Source of the DNA: Prolixibacteraceae bacterium UBA1413
GTDB taxonomy: Bacteria > Bacteroidota > Bacteroidia > Bacteroidales > Prolixibacteraceae
Assembly: GCA_002304925.1 (NCBI GenBank)
Contig: DBPT01000016.1
Span: 1-46,427, forward strand
Direction of reading: 5' to 3'
Length of the DNA: 46,427 bases
Shown: one piece after another, positions 25,184 to 32,834 of the stretch
Layout: every line of letters starts with the position of its first letter
Position numbering within the stretch: the stretch's first letter is position 1
The notes under the pieces: model-generated
Seen by the model: only the letters and a program-made list of their open reading frames with translations
Database searches by the model: none
What the model was told of the DNA's origin: nothing
Position numbers and translations under genes: made by a program

Positions 25184-27110
25184 TGCAGTATCGTTTGATG
25201 ATGCTGTAAGCTTCCACAAGACCGAGTTCCCCTGCCTTTGAGAGATCGAGCGCTCCTCTGGCTGGTTCATCCAGAAAAATCAGGGTCAGCCCGCGATTAT
25301 AATAGGCTTCTGCAAATTCCGGTTCCAGTTCGATGGCTTTGTCCAGGTCGGCCATGGCTGTTTCATAATTCTTCAGTTTCAGGTGGATAAATGCACGGTT
25401 GTAATATCCGAAAAAAAGATCGGGACGTAAACCGATGGCCCTGTCAAAGTCTTTCAGGATCAGGTCATAATCGGACATCACGGTAACCTGCGTCTCCGAT
25501 TCCCCCTTTCCTTCGGCATTGTTTTGTTCCCTTACCGGCATTTGTGACGGAAAATCCATCAGCATTTCGAAGTGTTCGGTCATCCTGTAACGGCAACTTC
25601 CCCGTGTCATGTAGGCCAGGACGCTGGCGGAGTCAAGTCGGACAGCTATGTCCAGGTCGGTAAGTGCCTGGGTGTAATTTCCTGCCAGACAATGAAATAT
25701 TCCCCTGTTGAGGTAGTTGGTGCTGCCGGGTGAAACGGCTATTTTTTCATTGAAAAACAGGATGTAATTCTGAAACAGGTTCTGGTACCCGTCATTTGTT
25801 TTGTTGGTAAAGGTAAGCAGGGGATTGTAATTGTTTTCTTTGTTGAGGCTTTCAATATCCTGGTTGAAGTATTGAAGCCGCTCGTAGTTGACTGAATTTT
25901 TTTCGAGTGCCGAGATGAGGAAGATCGGCTGGAGGTCGATGACGATGGATCGGTTCTGGACATGCGGGTCATCGGGATTCACAATTTTTTCCACCGGCAG
26001 GTTGCGGGTGTCTGACAGGATCAGGTTCAGCCTTCTTCGTCTTCTGGTCTCTTCTTCCCGCTCTTTTTCTGTATTTATGTTGTTTTCGGCAGCTATGCCG
26101 CCCTCTTCATTTTCTTCTTTGCCATTGTCTGAGGGTGGTGTTCCCGGCGATGGTTGTTTCGCCTGCTGCTGTTGCTGCGCAAGTTGTTCCGCGCTGAGTG
26201 TAAACCGTGAAAGGTCATACTGCGGGTTTAGGTCCCCTGCGATCTGGTAGTCACTTTCATATCCCGGTCTTTTAAGGATTTCCCTGGCCATGGCACGGTT
26301 GAAATAGGCATTGGCCATGCCGGGGTCCAGCCTGATGGCCATGTCATAATCCATGATGGCTCCGTTGTAATCCTCCAGCTTATGTTTGACGATCCCCCGG
26401 TTGTTGTATGCCAGTGCATTACCAGGCTCAAGGCGGATGCACTGGTCATAATCCCGCAGGGCTGACGCGAAATCGTTGAGCTCAAAACGGGCAATCCCCC
26501 GGTTCAGGTAGGCCGAAGCATAATGAGGCCTGATGGTGATCACCTGGTTCAGGTCCTGAATGGCACCCCGCGTATCTCCTTTGATGATCTTCGCATTGCT
26601 CCGGTTCATCAAAGCTCCGGTCGATGAGGGATTGACCTCCAGTGCTTTCTCATAATCGCCGATGGCCCCATCCACATCCTTCCCGGAAATCCGGGCAATA
26701 CCCCGATTTATGTAAACCCCTTCGTTCTTCGGATCCAGTTCAAGCGCCTTGTTGTAATCTTCGATGGCCTTGCCAAAATTGCCCAGCTGGTGGTACGCCA
26801 AACCCCGGTATGAATACGCATCGGGATAAAACGGCTTGATCCCGATTGCTTTTTCATAATCCAGAATGGCCCCCTGAAAATCTTCAAGTTTGTGTTTGGC
26901 AACCCCCCTGAAAAAATAGGGCTCCGGCATGTGGGGCTTGAACTTGATAACAATATTGAAATATTCAATGGCTCCGACATAATTGCCTATCGAAATTCTT
27001 GTTTGCCCGACCCGCATGTAATGGTTGATGTTGAGCTGGGCTGGCGAACTGATTGCGAACAGGAGCAACAGCTGGGTGAGAATCCCTCTATGTGACGGGC
27101 ACTTTTTCAT
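25179..27110 (-). CDS. Secreted tetratricopeptide-repeat protein
   Basis: A 643-residue exported protein with signal peptide residues ~1-25 (LLLLFAISSPAQ). At least eight TPRs occupy residues ~35-310, with repeated AYxNRGxA/KxxLxxxxGAIxDYxxAIxLxP units. A charged low-complexity linker follows (Gln-rich, then Glu/Arg-rich, ~315-365), then a non-repeat region (~365-470) and three or so more TPRs to the C-terminus, ending YSIIKRYCN. It is probably a periplasmic or outer-membrane-associated scaffold; the partner is unknown. A -7 element lies so close to the ATG that the message may be leaderless. The stop codon lies inside a hexamer array. Confidence 0.88.
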   Translation of the reverse strand: MKKCPSHRGILTQLLLLFAISSPAQLNINHYMRVGQTRISIGNYVGAIEYFNIVIKFKPHMPEPYFFRGVAKHKLEDFQGAILDYEKAIGIKPFYPDAYSYRGLAYHQLGNFGKAIEDYNKALELDPKNEGVYINRGIARISGKDVDGAIGDYEKALEVNPSSTGALMNRSNAKIIKGDTRGAIQDLNQVITIRPHYASAYLNRGIARFELNDFASALRDYDQCIRLEPGNALAYNNRGIVKHKLEDYNGAIMDYDMAIRLDPGMANAYFNRAMAREILKRPGYESDYQIAGDLNPQYDLSRFTLSAEQLAQQQQQAKQPSPGTPPSDNGKEENEEGGIAAENNINTEKEREEETRRRRRLNLILSDTRNLPVEKIVNPDDPHVQNRSIVIDLQPIFLISALEKNSVNYERLQYFNQDIESLNKENNYNPLLTFTNKTNDGYQNLFQNYILFFNEKIAVSPGSTNYLNRGIFHCLAGNYTQALTDLDIAVRLDSASVLAYMTRGSCRYRMTEHFEMLMDFPSQMPVREQNNAEGKGESETQVTVMSDYDLILKDFDRAIGLRPDLFFGYYNRAFIHLKLKNYETAMADLDKAIELEPEFAEAYYNRGLTLIFLDEPARGALDLSKAGELGLVEAYSIIKRYCN

Positions 27111-27114
27111 AAGG

Positions 27115-27122
27115 CAAAAATA
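27115..27122 (-). promoter_or_regulatory. -7 promoter element for the TPR gene
   Basis: The minus strand reads TATTTTTG and ends four bases upstream of the ATG at 27110. Transcription from it would begin at or inside the start codon. Confidence 0.45.
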
Positions 27123-27197
27123 GTATTTTGCTGCATTGCGACCGGAAATGGTTAATTTTATTTAACGAATTGCCATAAATGGCATGTTGTGAATTCA

Positions 27198-27228
27198 TTT
27201 GTATGCTATCATATAATTTTTATTTTTG
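27198..27228 (+). promoter_or_regulatory. Full -33/-7 promoter for the C1 peptidase gene
   Basis: TTTG at 27198-27201 and TATTTTTG at 27221-27228 are separated by 19 bases, the Bacteroidota consensus layout. The resulting leader of about 125 bases contains a GATGAT-GAA-ATCATC hairpin (27250-27264). Confidence 0.7.
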
Positions 27229-27358
27229 AAGTTTACAAAAAATCCCTGTGATGATGAAATCATCGGTGAGCAAATAACGCGCCAACACCATTGGTTATGC
27301 ACCTGGTCATCTCATCATTTGCACCGGATTTAACAGTACAACCTAATAATAAAAACAG

Positions 27359-28561
27359 ATGAACAAACTGATCTTTTCCATCACCCTGGGTTGCCTGGTG
27401 ATGCCTTTTTTACTTTCGGGTCAGGATCCTCAGGATGATACTGCCGGTTTTCGCTTTACCGATGAGATATCCCTGCCTGCCACACCTGTCAGCGATCAGC
27501 ACCGGACGGGCACCTGCTGGTCTTTTAGTGCACTCTCCTTTCTGGAATCTGAAATGCTCCGGTTAAAGAAACCGGAGACGAATTTTTCGGAAATGTTTAT
27601 CGTTCATCATACCTATGCGGAAAAGGCCAGAAAATATGTGCGGATGCACGGAAATACAACGTTCGGTCCGGGAGGAGCTTTTCACGATGTGACCAATATG
27701 ATGCGGAAATACGGGATCATTCCGGAGGAGGTATACGCGGGACTGAACTACGGGGAGGAAAAACATGTTCATGGGGAGATGGATGGAATCCTTAGCCAAC
27801 AAGTGAATGCGGTGGTGAAAAATCCGAACCGCAAATTGTCGGAGGTTTGGTTTGAACCCATCCTGGCTACGCTGGATGCTTACCTGGGAGTCATTCCGCA
27901 GAGGTTTGAATATCAGGGCAAAAGCTATTCCCCGCAAAGCTTTCTCAGGGAGTACACCGGTTTGAACCCCAATGATTACGTTGAGATCACATCCTTTTCG
28001 CACCATCCTTTTTATCAGCGGTTCATCCTGGAAATTCCCGACAACTGGTCATGGGATGAGATGTACAACGTTCCCCTGGATGAAATGGAGGAGATTATTG
28101 ACAATTCCCTGAGAAATGGGTATACGGTGGCCTGGGCTGCCGATGTGAGTGAAAAGGGATTCCTGACCAGCAACAAAGGGGTGGCCATGGTTCCCGTAAA
28201 AAAGGTCGAAGATATGACTAACGCTGAAATATTGCGCTGGGAAAAGCTTTCAGACAAGGAAAAGGAGGATGAGACTTTTAAACTGGACAAGCCTGCTCCG
28301 GAGCTCGAAATTACCCAGGAACTCCGTCAGTTGGAATTTGATAATTACATGACCACCGATGACCATGGAATGCATATCATAGGCCTTGCCAAAGACCAGA
28401 CAGGGAAAATCTATTACAAAGTGAAGAATTCCTGGGGTGATTATAACAAGTTCGACGGTTATTTTTATGCTTCCAAAGCTTATGTGAGGTACAAGACCAC
28501 CTGTCTGATGGTGCACAAGGATGCCATACCGCAACACATCCGTGAAAAGCTAAAGCTTTAG
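27359..28561 (+). CDS. Exported C1B cysteine aminopeptidase (bleomycin hydrolase/PepC-like)
   Basis: A 400-residue papain-fold peptidase of the bleomycin hydrolase branch. The catalytic triad is readable: oxyanion Q47 with C53 in TGTCWSFSALSFLES, H336 in DDHGMHIIGL, and N357 in KNSWG. Additional C1B features are YGIIPEEVYAGL and the long insert between Cys and His. The first ~20 residues are a hydrophobic export signal (IFSITLGCLVMPFLLSG), unlike the cytosolic PepC of Firmicutes, so it probably acts in the periplasm or at the surface. A Cys within the signal (GC at 11-12) gives a weak lipobox-like alternative. Confidence 0.93.
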   Translation: MNKLIFSITLGCLVMPFLLSGQDPQDDTAGFRFTDEISLPATPVSDQHRTGTCWSFSALSFLESEMLRLKKPETNFSEMFIVHHTYAEKARKYVRMHGNTTFGPGGAFHDVTNMMRKYGIIPEEVYAGLNYGEEKHVHGEMDGILSQQVNAVVKNPNRKLSEVWFEPILATLDAYLGVIPQRFEYQGKSYSPQSFLREYTGLNPNDYVEITSFSHHPFYQRFILEIPDNWSWDEMYNVPLDEMEEIIDNSLRNGYTVAWAADVSEKGFLTSNKGVAMVPVKKVEDMTNAEILRWEKLSDKEKEDETFKLDKPAPELEITQELRQLEFDNYMTTDDHGMHIIGLAKDQTGKIYYKVKNSWGDYNKFDGYFYASKAYVRYKTTCLMVHKDAIPQHIREKLKL

Positions 28562-28631
28562 CCTGAATGAGGAGTGGTATATCTCCTGCGTTGCGGAACG
28601 ATTTTATCATTTTGTGATTCTGTACGGGCTG

Positions 28632-29576
28632 ATGAGAAATGTTTTGCTGCTTTTGTTGCTCATGTTGAGGATTTCTGTTTTTTCACAGGAAGATACTTGG
28701 CAGTGGTGGAACCAGGAGCATGGCTGGGATTGGGGTGAGCCGGGCTGGCGTAACTGGGTGATCTTTGCTCCCGGAAACCTGGGACCCAATGCTTTGCCGG
28801 TACCTGAAATGAAAAGGGGGATCCTCCCGGAAGCAGGCGAAATAAAATCCACATTTTCATCCCATTTTCACCCTGGAGATCCGACCCAGGATCTTTCCTT
28901 TCATCTGACCGTCCCTTTCGACGGTGGAAAAGTAGCCGTGGAAGCCTATGGTGTGGCGGCTGAATATTACCATTATGACGAAGAGATCAGGAACCGGCGC
29001 TTTTCACGCGACGTGGACGGCAAAGGGCTTGCCTGGGGCGACTTTTATTTCAGCACACTCATCCAGATATGCAAGGAAAGGGCTTTCCCCAATACGTTGT
29101 TGCGCCTGGCCTGTAAAACTGCCTCCGGCGATTTGTTTGCCGCACGGTATACCGATAGTCCCGGCTATTTCATGGATTTAAGTTCTTCCAAGAGATTCAG
29201 GTCCGGTAAAAGCGGTTCCCTGAGACCTTTCGGTTCGCTGGGGTTTTACAGTTGGCAGACCAACGACGAGGCTACCCTTCAGAATGATGCCCTAATGTAT
29301 GGCCTTGGAATCGATTGGTACAACGACCATTTCCTGGTTTCGGGGAATGTTTCGGGTTATTCAGGATATATGACAGGCCCTTACAAAGGGAGAATGATCG
29401 ATTTTTCGGAAAAATTCAGGGATATTGTCATTCGGGACCGGCCTGTGACGGCGACCTTCGAGTCGAGGGTTGACTGGGACCGGACGGCTGCGGAAGTACG
29501 GATAGTGCACGGACTCCGGGATTGGGATTACACCACGCTCTGTTTTTCCTTTATATGGAAATTTCATGCACTCTGA
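28632..29576 (+). CDS. Secreted protein of unknown function, possible outer-membrane beta-barrel
   Basis: I do not recognise the family. From the ATG at 28632 the protein has 314 residues and a signal peptide (LLLLLLMLRISVFSQ). The mature part starts with a Trp-rich stretch (DTWQWWNQEHGWDWG) and continues with alternating strand-like segments rich in Tyr, Phe and Gly, ending IWKFHAL, which fits an outer-membrane barrel of about 12 strands (inference). A GTG at 28614 would extend it by six residues, but a promoter-like TATCATTTTG at 28605-28614 overlaps that codon, so the ATG is preferred. It follows the C1 peptidase by 70 bases. Confidence 0.7.
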   Translation: MRNVLLLLLLMLRISVFSQEDTWQWWNQEHGWDWGEPGWRNWVIFAPGNLGPNALPVPEMKRGILPEAGEIKSTFSSHFHPGDPTQDLSFHLTVPFDGGKVAVEAYGVAAEYYHYDEEIRNRRFSRDVDGKGLAWGDFYFSTLIQICKERAFPNTLLRLACKTASGDLFAARYTDSPGYFMDLSSSKRFRSGKSGSLRPFGSLGFYSWQTNDEATLQNDALMYGLGIDWYNDHFLVSGNVSGYSGYMTGPYKGRMIDFSEKFRDIVIRDRPVTATFESRVDWDRTAAEVRIVHGLRDWDYTTLCFSFIWKFHAL

Positions 29577-29607
29577 AAATTGTTTTACCGGGCCTTGATT
29601 AAACTAG

Positions 29608-29615
29608 TAAATTTG
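29608..29615 (+). promoter_or_regulatory. -7 promoter element for the GT2 gene
   Basis: TAAATTTG matches TAnnTTTG and ends 34 bases before the ATG at 29650. Confidence 0.55.
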
Positions 29616-29649
29616 CCGGCAAAATAAACATCGAATTCAACTTCGGGTT

Positions 29650-30597
29650 ATGAAAAAAATTTCCGTAGTCATCTGTGTTTACAACGAAGAGCTCAACATC
29701 AGGCCGCTGAGCCTTCAGATCAAGGAAGCACTGGGGCATCTTGATTTTGAGGCGATTTTTGTGGATGACGGGTCGACCGATGGTACCTGCCGTGAAATAG
29801 CTGCAATTAACGATCCCCGTTTTATTCTGGTGGAACTTATGCGCAATTACGGGCAGAGTTCTGCACTTCAGGCCGGTATCGATGCGGCCGGAGGTGAATT
29901 CATCGTTTTGTTGGACGGGGATCTGCAAAATGATCCTGCCGACATCCCCGGCATGCTGAAGATGGCTGAAACCGAAGGATGGGATATGGTTGCCGGGGTT
30001 AGGATAAATCGCAGGGACGGAATGGTGCTGCGCAAAATTCCGTCGAAAATTGCCAATTATATGATCAGGCAATCAACGGGAACACGAATGAAGGACCTGG
30101 GATGCACGCTGAAGCTCTTTTCACGGGATGCCATCAAGAACATCCATATATACGGCGAACTGCACCGCTTCATCCCTGTCCTGGTAGCCCTTGAAGGATC
30201 AACACGATTCACTCAACTGGATGTAAACCACCGTCCCCGGCAGTTCGGCAAATCGAAATACAGCCTTAGCCGTACTACCCGGGTGATGAGCGACCTGCTG
30301 CTGATGTGGTTCTTTAAGAAATATCTTCAAAGACCCATGCACTTCTTCGGGCAAATCGGCTTTTTTACCCTGGCCATCGGGTTGATTATCAATTTTTACC
30401 TGCTTGTCCTGAAAATCCTTGGACAGGATATCTGGGGGAAACCCCTGCTTCTGCTGGGAATTCTGCTGCTTGTCGCGGGAATCCAGTTCCTGACCACCGG
30501 CATTATCGCTGAAATGCAGATGCGCACCTATTTCGAATCCCAGAAAAAAACACCCTACCGGATCAGAAGAATCACCAATACCGGATTGCCCTTGTGA
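29650..30597 (+). CDS. Membrane-anchored GT2 glycosyltransferase (GtrB/ArnC/DPM1-like)
   Basis: A 315-residue enzyme that probably transfers a sugar from an NDP donor to a polyprenyl phosphate on the cytoplasmic face of the inner membrane. The GT-A domain has VVICVYNEE at the N-terminus, the donor motif DDGSTDGT (39-46) and the metal motif DGDLQNDP (89-96). HRPRQFGKSKY around residue 194 is typical of the GtrB group. Two C-terminal membrane helices follow (~234-256 and ~264-287). It is convergent with the lipase gene, with only two bases between the stop codons. Confidence 0.9.
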   Translation: MKKISVVICVYNEELNIRPLSLQIKEALGHLDFEAIFVDDGSTDGTCREIAAINDPRFILVELMRNYGQSSALQAGIDAAGGEFIVLLDGDLQNDPADIPGMLKMAETEGWDMVAGVRINRRDGMVLRKIPSKIANYMIRQSTGTRMKDLGCTLKLFSRDAIKNIHIYGELHRFIPVLVALEGSTRFTQLDVNHRPRQFGKSKYSLSRTTRVMSDLLLMWFFKKYLQRPMHFFGQIGFFTLAIGLIINFYLLVLKILGQDIWGKPLLLLGILLLVAGIQFLTTGIIAEMQMRTYFESQKKTPYRIRRITNTGLPL

Positions 30598-30599
30598 AA

Positions 30600-31847
30600 T
30601 CAGTTTCCTCTCTTCTGGAAGAAAAAGTTAATTGTGGTGACCCCCCAGGGAATAACCGCCTCCTGGTGTCCCATCCCCTCAATCGTAACCAGGGAGATCA
30701 ACCCGGGATCAGTACCCGCTGCCAGAAATTCCGAGTAAATCCTGGACGACACCGTGGGAGTCACAAAGGTGTCTTTCGTACCATACACAATGACCATGGG
30801 AGTGTTCGTCTTCCAGGCTTCCACACTGTTGTCCGAAAGGGCCTTCCGGACCGATGCATATTTCGACCCTGTCGCCACGTTATCAACGAAATCTTTGACA
30901 AAAAGGGTGCTGATATTGGTTGACAGCTTCGAATTGATGTAATCTGGATCATTCTTCCCGTTGAAAAGATTTGAAATATAATCGTTCCCGGAATAGGGCG
31001 GATTGAAAATGTCGGCATAGGTCAGGGTAATCTCCCCGGACTGAATATAGGAATTCATAATATATGCCAGGAAATAGGGCATTTCATACGTCTTGGCGGA
31101 GAGAATAACCCCGGCGACTTCAGCCAGGTTATATGGTCCAGCCCCGCAGGAGGTGGCTTTTAATTCAAATTCAGAGGAGAGGTTCTGCTCTATGTGCTTT
31201 TTCAAAGCCATGGTAGCCCACCCACCCTGGGAATACCCCATCAGGTAAGTCTCTTTGGTAAGCGTGAAGGAATAACTCTCCTCCACCATCTCCCTGACAG
31301 CCCTGAAGAGATCGGTGACGGATCCCACCGTGGATTCCTTGTGCAGGTAAGGATGATACATGGTCGAAGAAGAACCGAATCCCAGGTAGTCGGGCATCAC
31401 CACGACAAATCCGGCCGATGCCACGGCCTCTATCAGCTGGAAAAGATAATCATTATAATTTTCGGATGGGGCCTTCGCATGAAGGGTATTGGTCCCGTTC
31501 TGAAAACTGAGCATGGGAAAGGATCCGGAGGCTGTCATGGGAAAACAAACCACCCCTGACGCAAGAACCTCTTTGCCCTTATAAGTGGTTTTGTAAATGA
31601 TTTTGTTTACCCAAACCCCGTACTTCATCTTGTCAGATATGCCCGATAATTCATCATATTGCTTCTCCAGAGCCTGAAAAACAGGCTTTATAATCTGAAT
31701 GGTAGAGGCGGCCAGGTTTTCAGACGATAAGAAGTACTTGTTTTTCTCTTCAGGCTTCTCCCCGTTATCCTCAAAGAGCGAACAAGCGGAAACGCCTAAC
31801 AAAAACAAAAGCAACAAAATCCGAAGGGAAAACAGTTTGTCATTCAT
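30600..31847 (-). CDS. Lipoprotein alpha/beta-hydrolase (secretory lipase-like)
   Basis: A 415-residue lipoprotein with a lipobox LLGVSAC (lipidated C22). The alpha/beta-hydrolase core has oxyanion region PMLSFQNGTNT, then VVVMPDYLGFGSS, nucleophile S206 in GYSQGG, acid D359 (VYGTKD) and base H394 (EGMGHQ). It resembles the LIP/secretory triacylglycerol lipase and S9-like esterase families, so it probably cleaves a lipid or acyl ester outside the cytoplasm. Substrate unknown. It has its own promoter and ends against the GT2 gene. Confidence 0.88.
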   Translation of the reverse strand: MNDKLFSLRILLLLFLLGVSACSLFEDNGEKPEEKNKYFLSSENLAASTIQIIKPVFQALEKQYDELSGISDKMKYGVWVNKIIYKTTYKGKEVLASGVVCFPMTASGSFPMLSFQNGTNTLHAKAPSENYNDYLFQLIEAVASAGFVVVMPDYLGFGSSSTMYHPYLHKESTVGSVTDLFRAVREMVEESYSFTLTKETYLMGYSQGGWATMALKKHIEQNLSSEFELKATSCGAGPYNLAEVAGVILSAKTYEMPYFLAYIMNSYIQSGEITLTYADIFNPPYSGNDYISNLFNGKNDPDYINSKLSTNISTLFVKDFVDNVATGSKYASVRKALSDNSVEAWKTNTPMVIVYGTKDTFVTPTVSSRIYSEFLAAGTDPGLISLVTIEGMGHQEAVIPWGVTTINFFFQKRGN

Positions 31848-31868
31848 GGCTGTATCATTTTATCATTG

Positions 31869-31876
31869 CAAAAGTA
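31869..31876 (-). promoter_or_regulatory. -7 promoter element for the lipase-like gene
   Basis: The minus strand reads TACTTTTG, an exact TAnnTTTG match 21 bases upstream of the ATG at 31847. Confidence 0.65.
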
Positions 31877-32220
31877 TCAAAAAAAATTCCCGATTGAAAA
31901 ACAGGACGGGAAATACCGCATTTCCAAAAACGTGTGATTCGTTCATTTATTGGAAAGTGCCTTCAATTTCATACGTTTATTTGTTGATTATTGTGCAACT
32001 CTTCATTCAATCTTTGCAGACAGGTATGTGAGGATTCTTCATGCCATGTAATTGGCTCCACGTTGCCCCGCCGAACTTCGTTACGCATGGAGGCAACAAA
32101 AATGTCCTTTTGTGTAAACCGTTACATGTTCGTTTCATGTTATAACCGATTCTACCAAGAATAATTCTAAATAAACGTTAAAGAAGATGGATTAATCTTT
32201 TTTATTTGGAAATCATTTTT
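31877..32220. other. Non-coding stretch between lipase-like and ferritin promoters
   Basis: No gene is recognised in this AT-rich gap. The one structured item is an inverted repeat, GTTGCC (32062-32067) and GGCAAC (32092-32097), with a 24-base GC-rich loop. An overlapping alternative pairing, CTCCA (32056-32060) with TGGAG (32088-32092), is also possible. No tRNA cloverleaf was found. Confidence 0.4.
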
Positions 32221-32228
32221 TATTTTTG
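32221..32228 (+). promoter_or_regulatory. -7 promoter element for ferritin
   Basis: TATTTTTG, an exact TAnnTTTG match, ends 24 bases before the ATG at 32253. Its last bases form a TTG that could be mistaken for an upstream start codon. Confidence 0.7.
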
Positions 32229-32252
32229 GAGAATAATTTAAATCATACGACC

Positions 32253-32771
32253 ATGTTAAAAGAGAAAGTTCTAAAAGCTATCAATCAGCAGATTAACAAT
32301 GAATATTATTCGGCATTCCTCTATTTATCGATGTCGGCCTGGTTTCAGGGGAAGGGATTGCCTGGTTTTGCAAACTGGATGTACATTCAGTATCAGGAGG
32401 AGCTCACCCACGGGAACAAATTTTTCAAATATGTTCATGATCGGGGAAGTCAGGTTGATTTGAAATCGATTGCTCAGATGGATACTGATTTTGAGAATGT
32501 GATTTCTGTTTTTGAAAAGACCCTTGAGCACGAGCAATTTGTGACGGCGAGCATCAACAAACTGATGGATACGGCCATTTCTGAGAGTGACCATGCCACG
32601 CAGAGTTTTCTGAAATGGTTTATCGACGAGCAGGTAGAGGAAGAGGCCAGTGTAAATGAAATTCTTGACACGTTGCGTCTCATCAATGGGCAGGGCAACG
32701 GTATTGTCATGCTCGACAGGGAGCTTCGCCAGCGGGTTTTTGTGGATGACACTGTTACGGCAGCTGAATAA
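32253..32771 (+). CDS. Non-haem ferritin
   Basis: A 172-residue four-helix-bundle iron-storage protein of the bacterial FtnA type, cytoplasmic 24-mer by family. Ferroxidase ligands are visible: E17 (NNEYYSAFLYL), E50 and H53 (QEELTHGNKF), E94 (EHEQ), and Q127 and E130 (DEQVEEEA). The start at 32253 (MLKEKVLKAI) matches the family. An in-frame TTG at 32226 lies inside the promoter element and is rejected. A strong terminator follows before the RSH gene. Confidence 0.97.
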   Translation: MLKEKVLKAINQQINNEYYSAFLYLSMSAWFQGKGLPGFANWMYIQYQEELTHGNKFFKYVHDRGSQVDLKSIAQMDTDFENVISVFEKTLEHEQFVTASINKLMDTAISESDHATQSFLKWFIDEQVEEEASVNEILDTLRLINGQGNGIVMLDRELRQRVFVDDTVTAAE

Positions 32772-32793
32772 ATGACAAAGTTTTTATTTTAGG

Positions 32794-32823
32794 AAGGCTG
32801 TCGGCAAAGGCAGCCTTTTTTAT
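32794..32823 (+). terminator. Rho-independent terminator after ferritin
   Basis: AAGGCTGTC (32794-32802), loop GGCAAA and GGCAGCCTT form a stem of about nine pairs (one wobble), followed by a run of Ts. It ends about a dozen bases before the RSH start at 32835. Confidence 0.85.
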
Positions 32824-32834
32824 TCTTCGGAGGC

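Noticed and set aside
32062..32097. Riboswitch or small RNA upstream of ferritin
   Set aside because: The GTTGCC/GGCAAC inverted repeat lies upstream of the ferritin -7 element, so it would not be in the mRNA, and it matches no RNA family I recognise.
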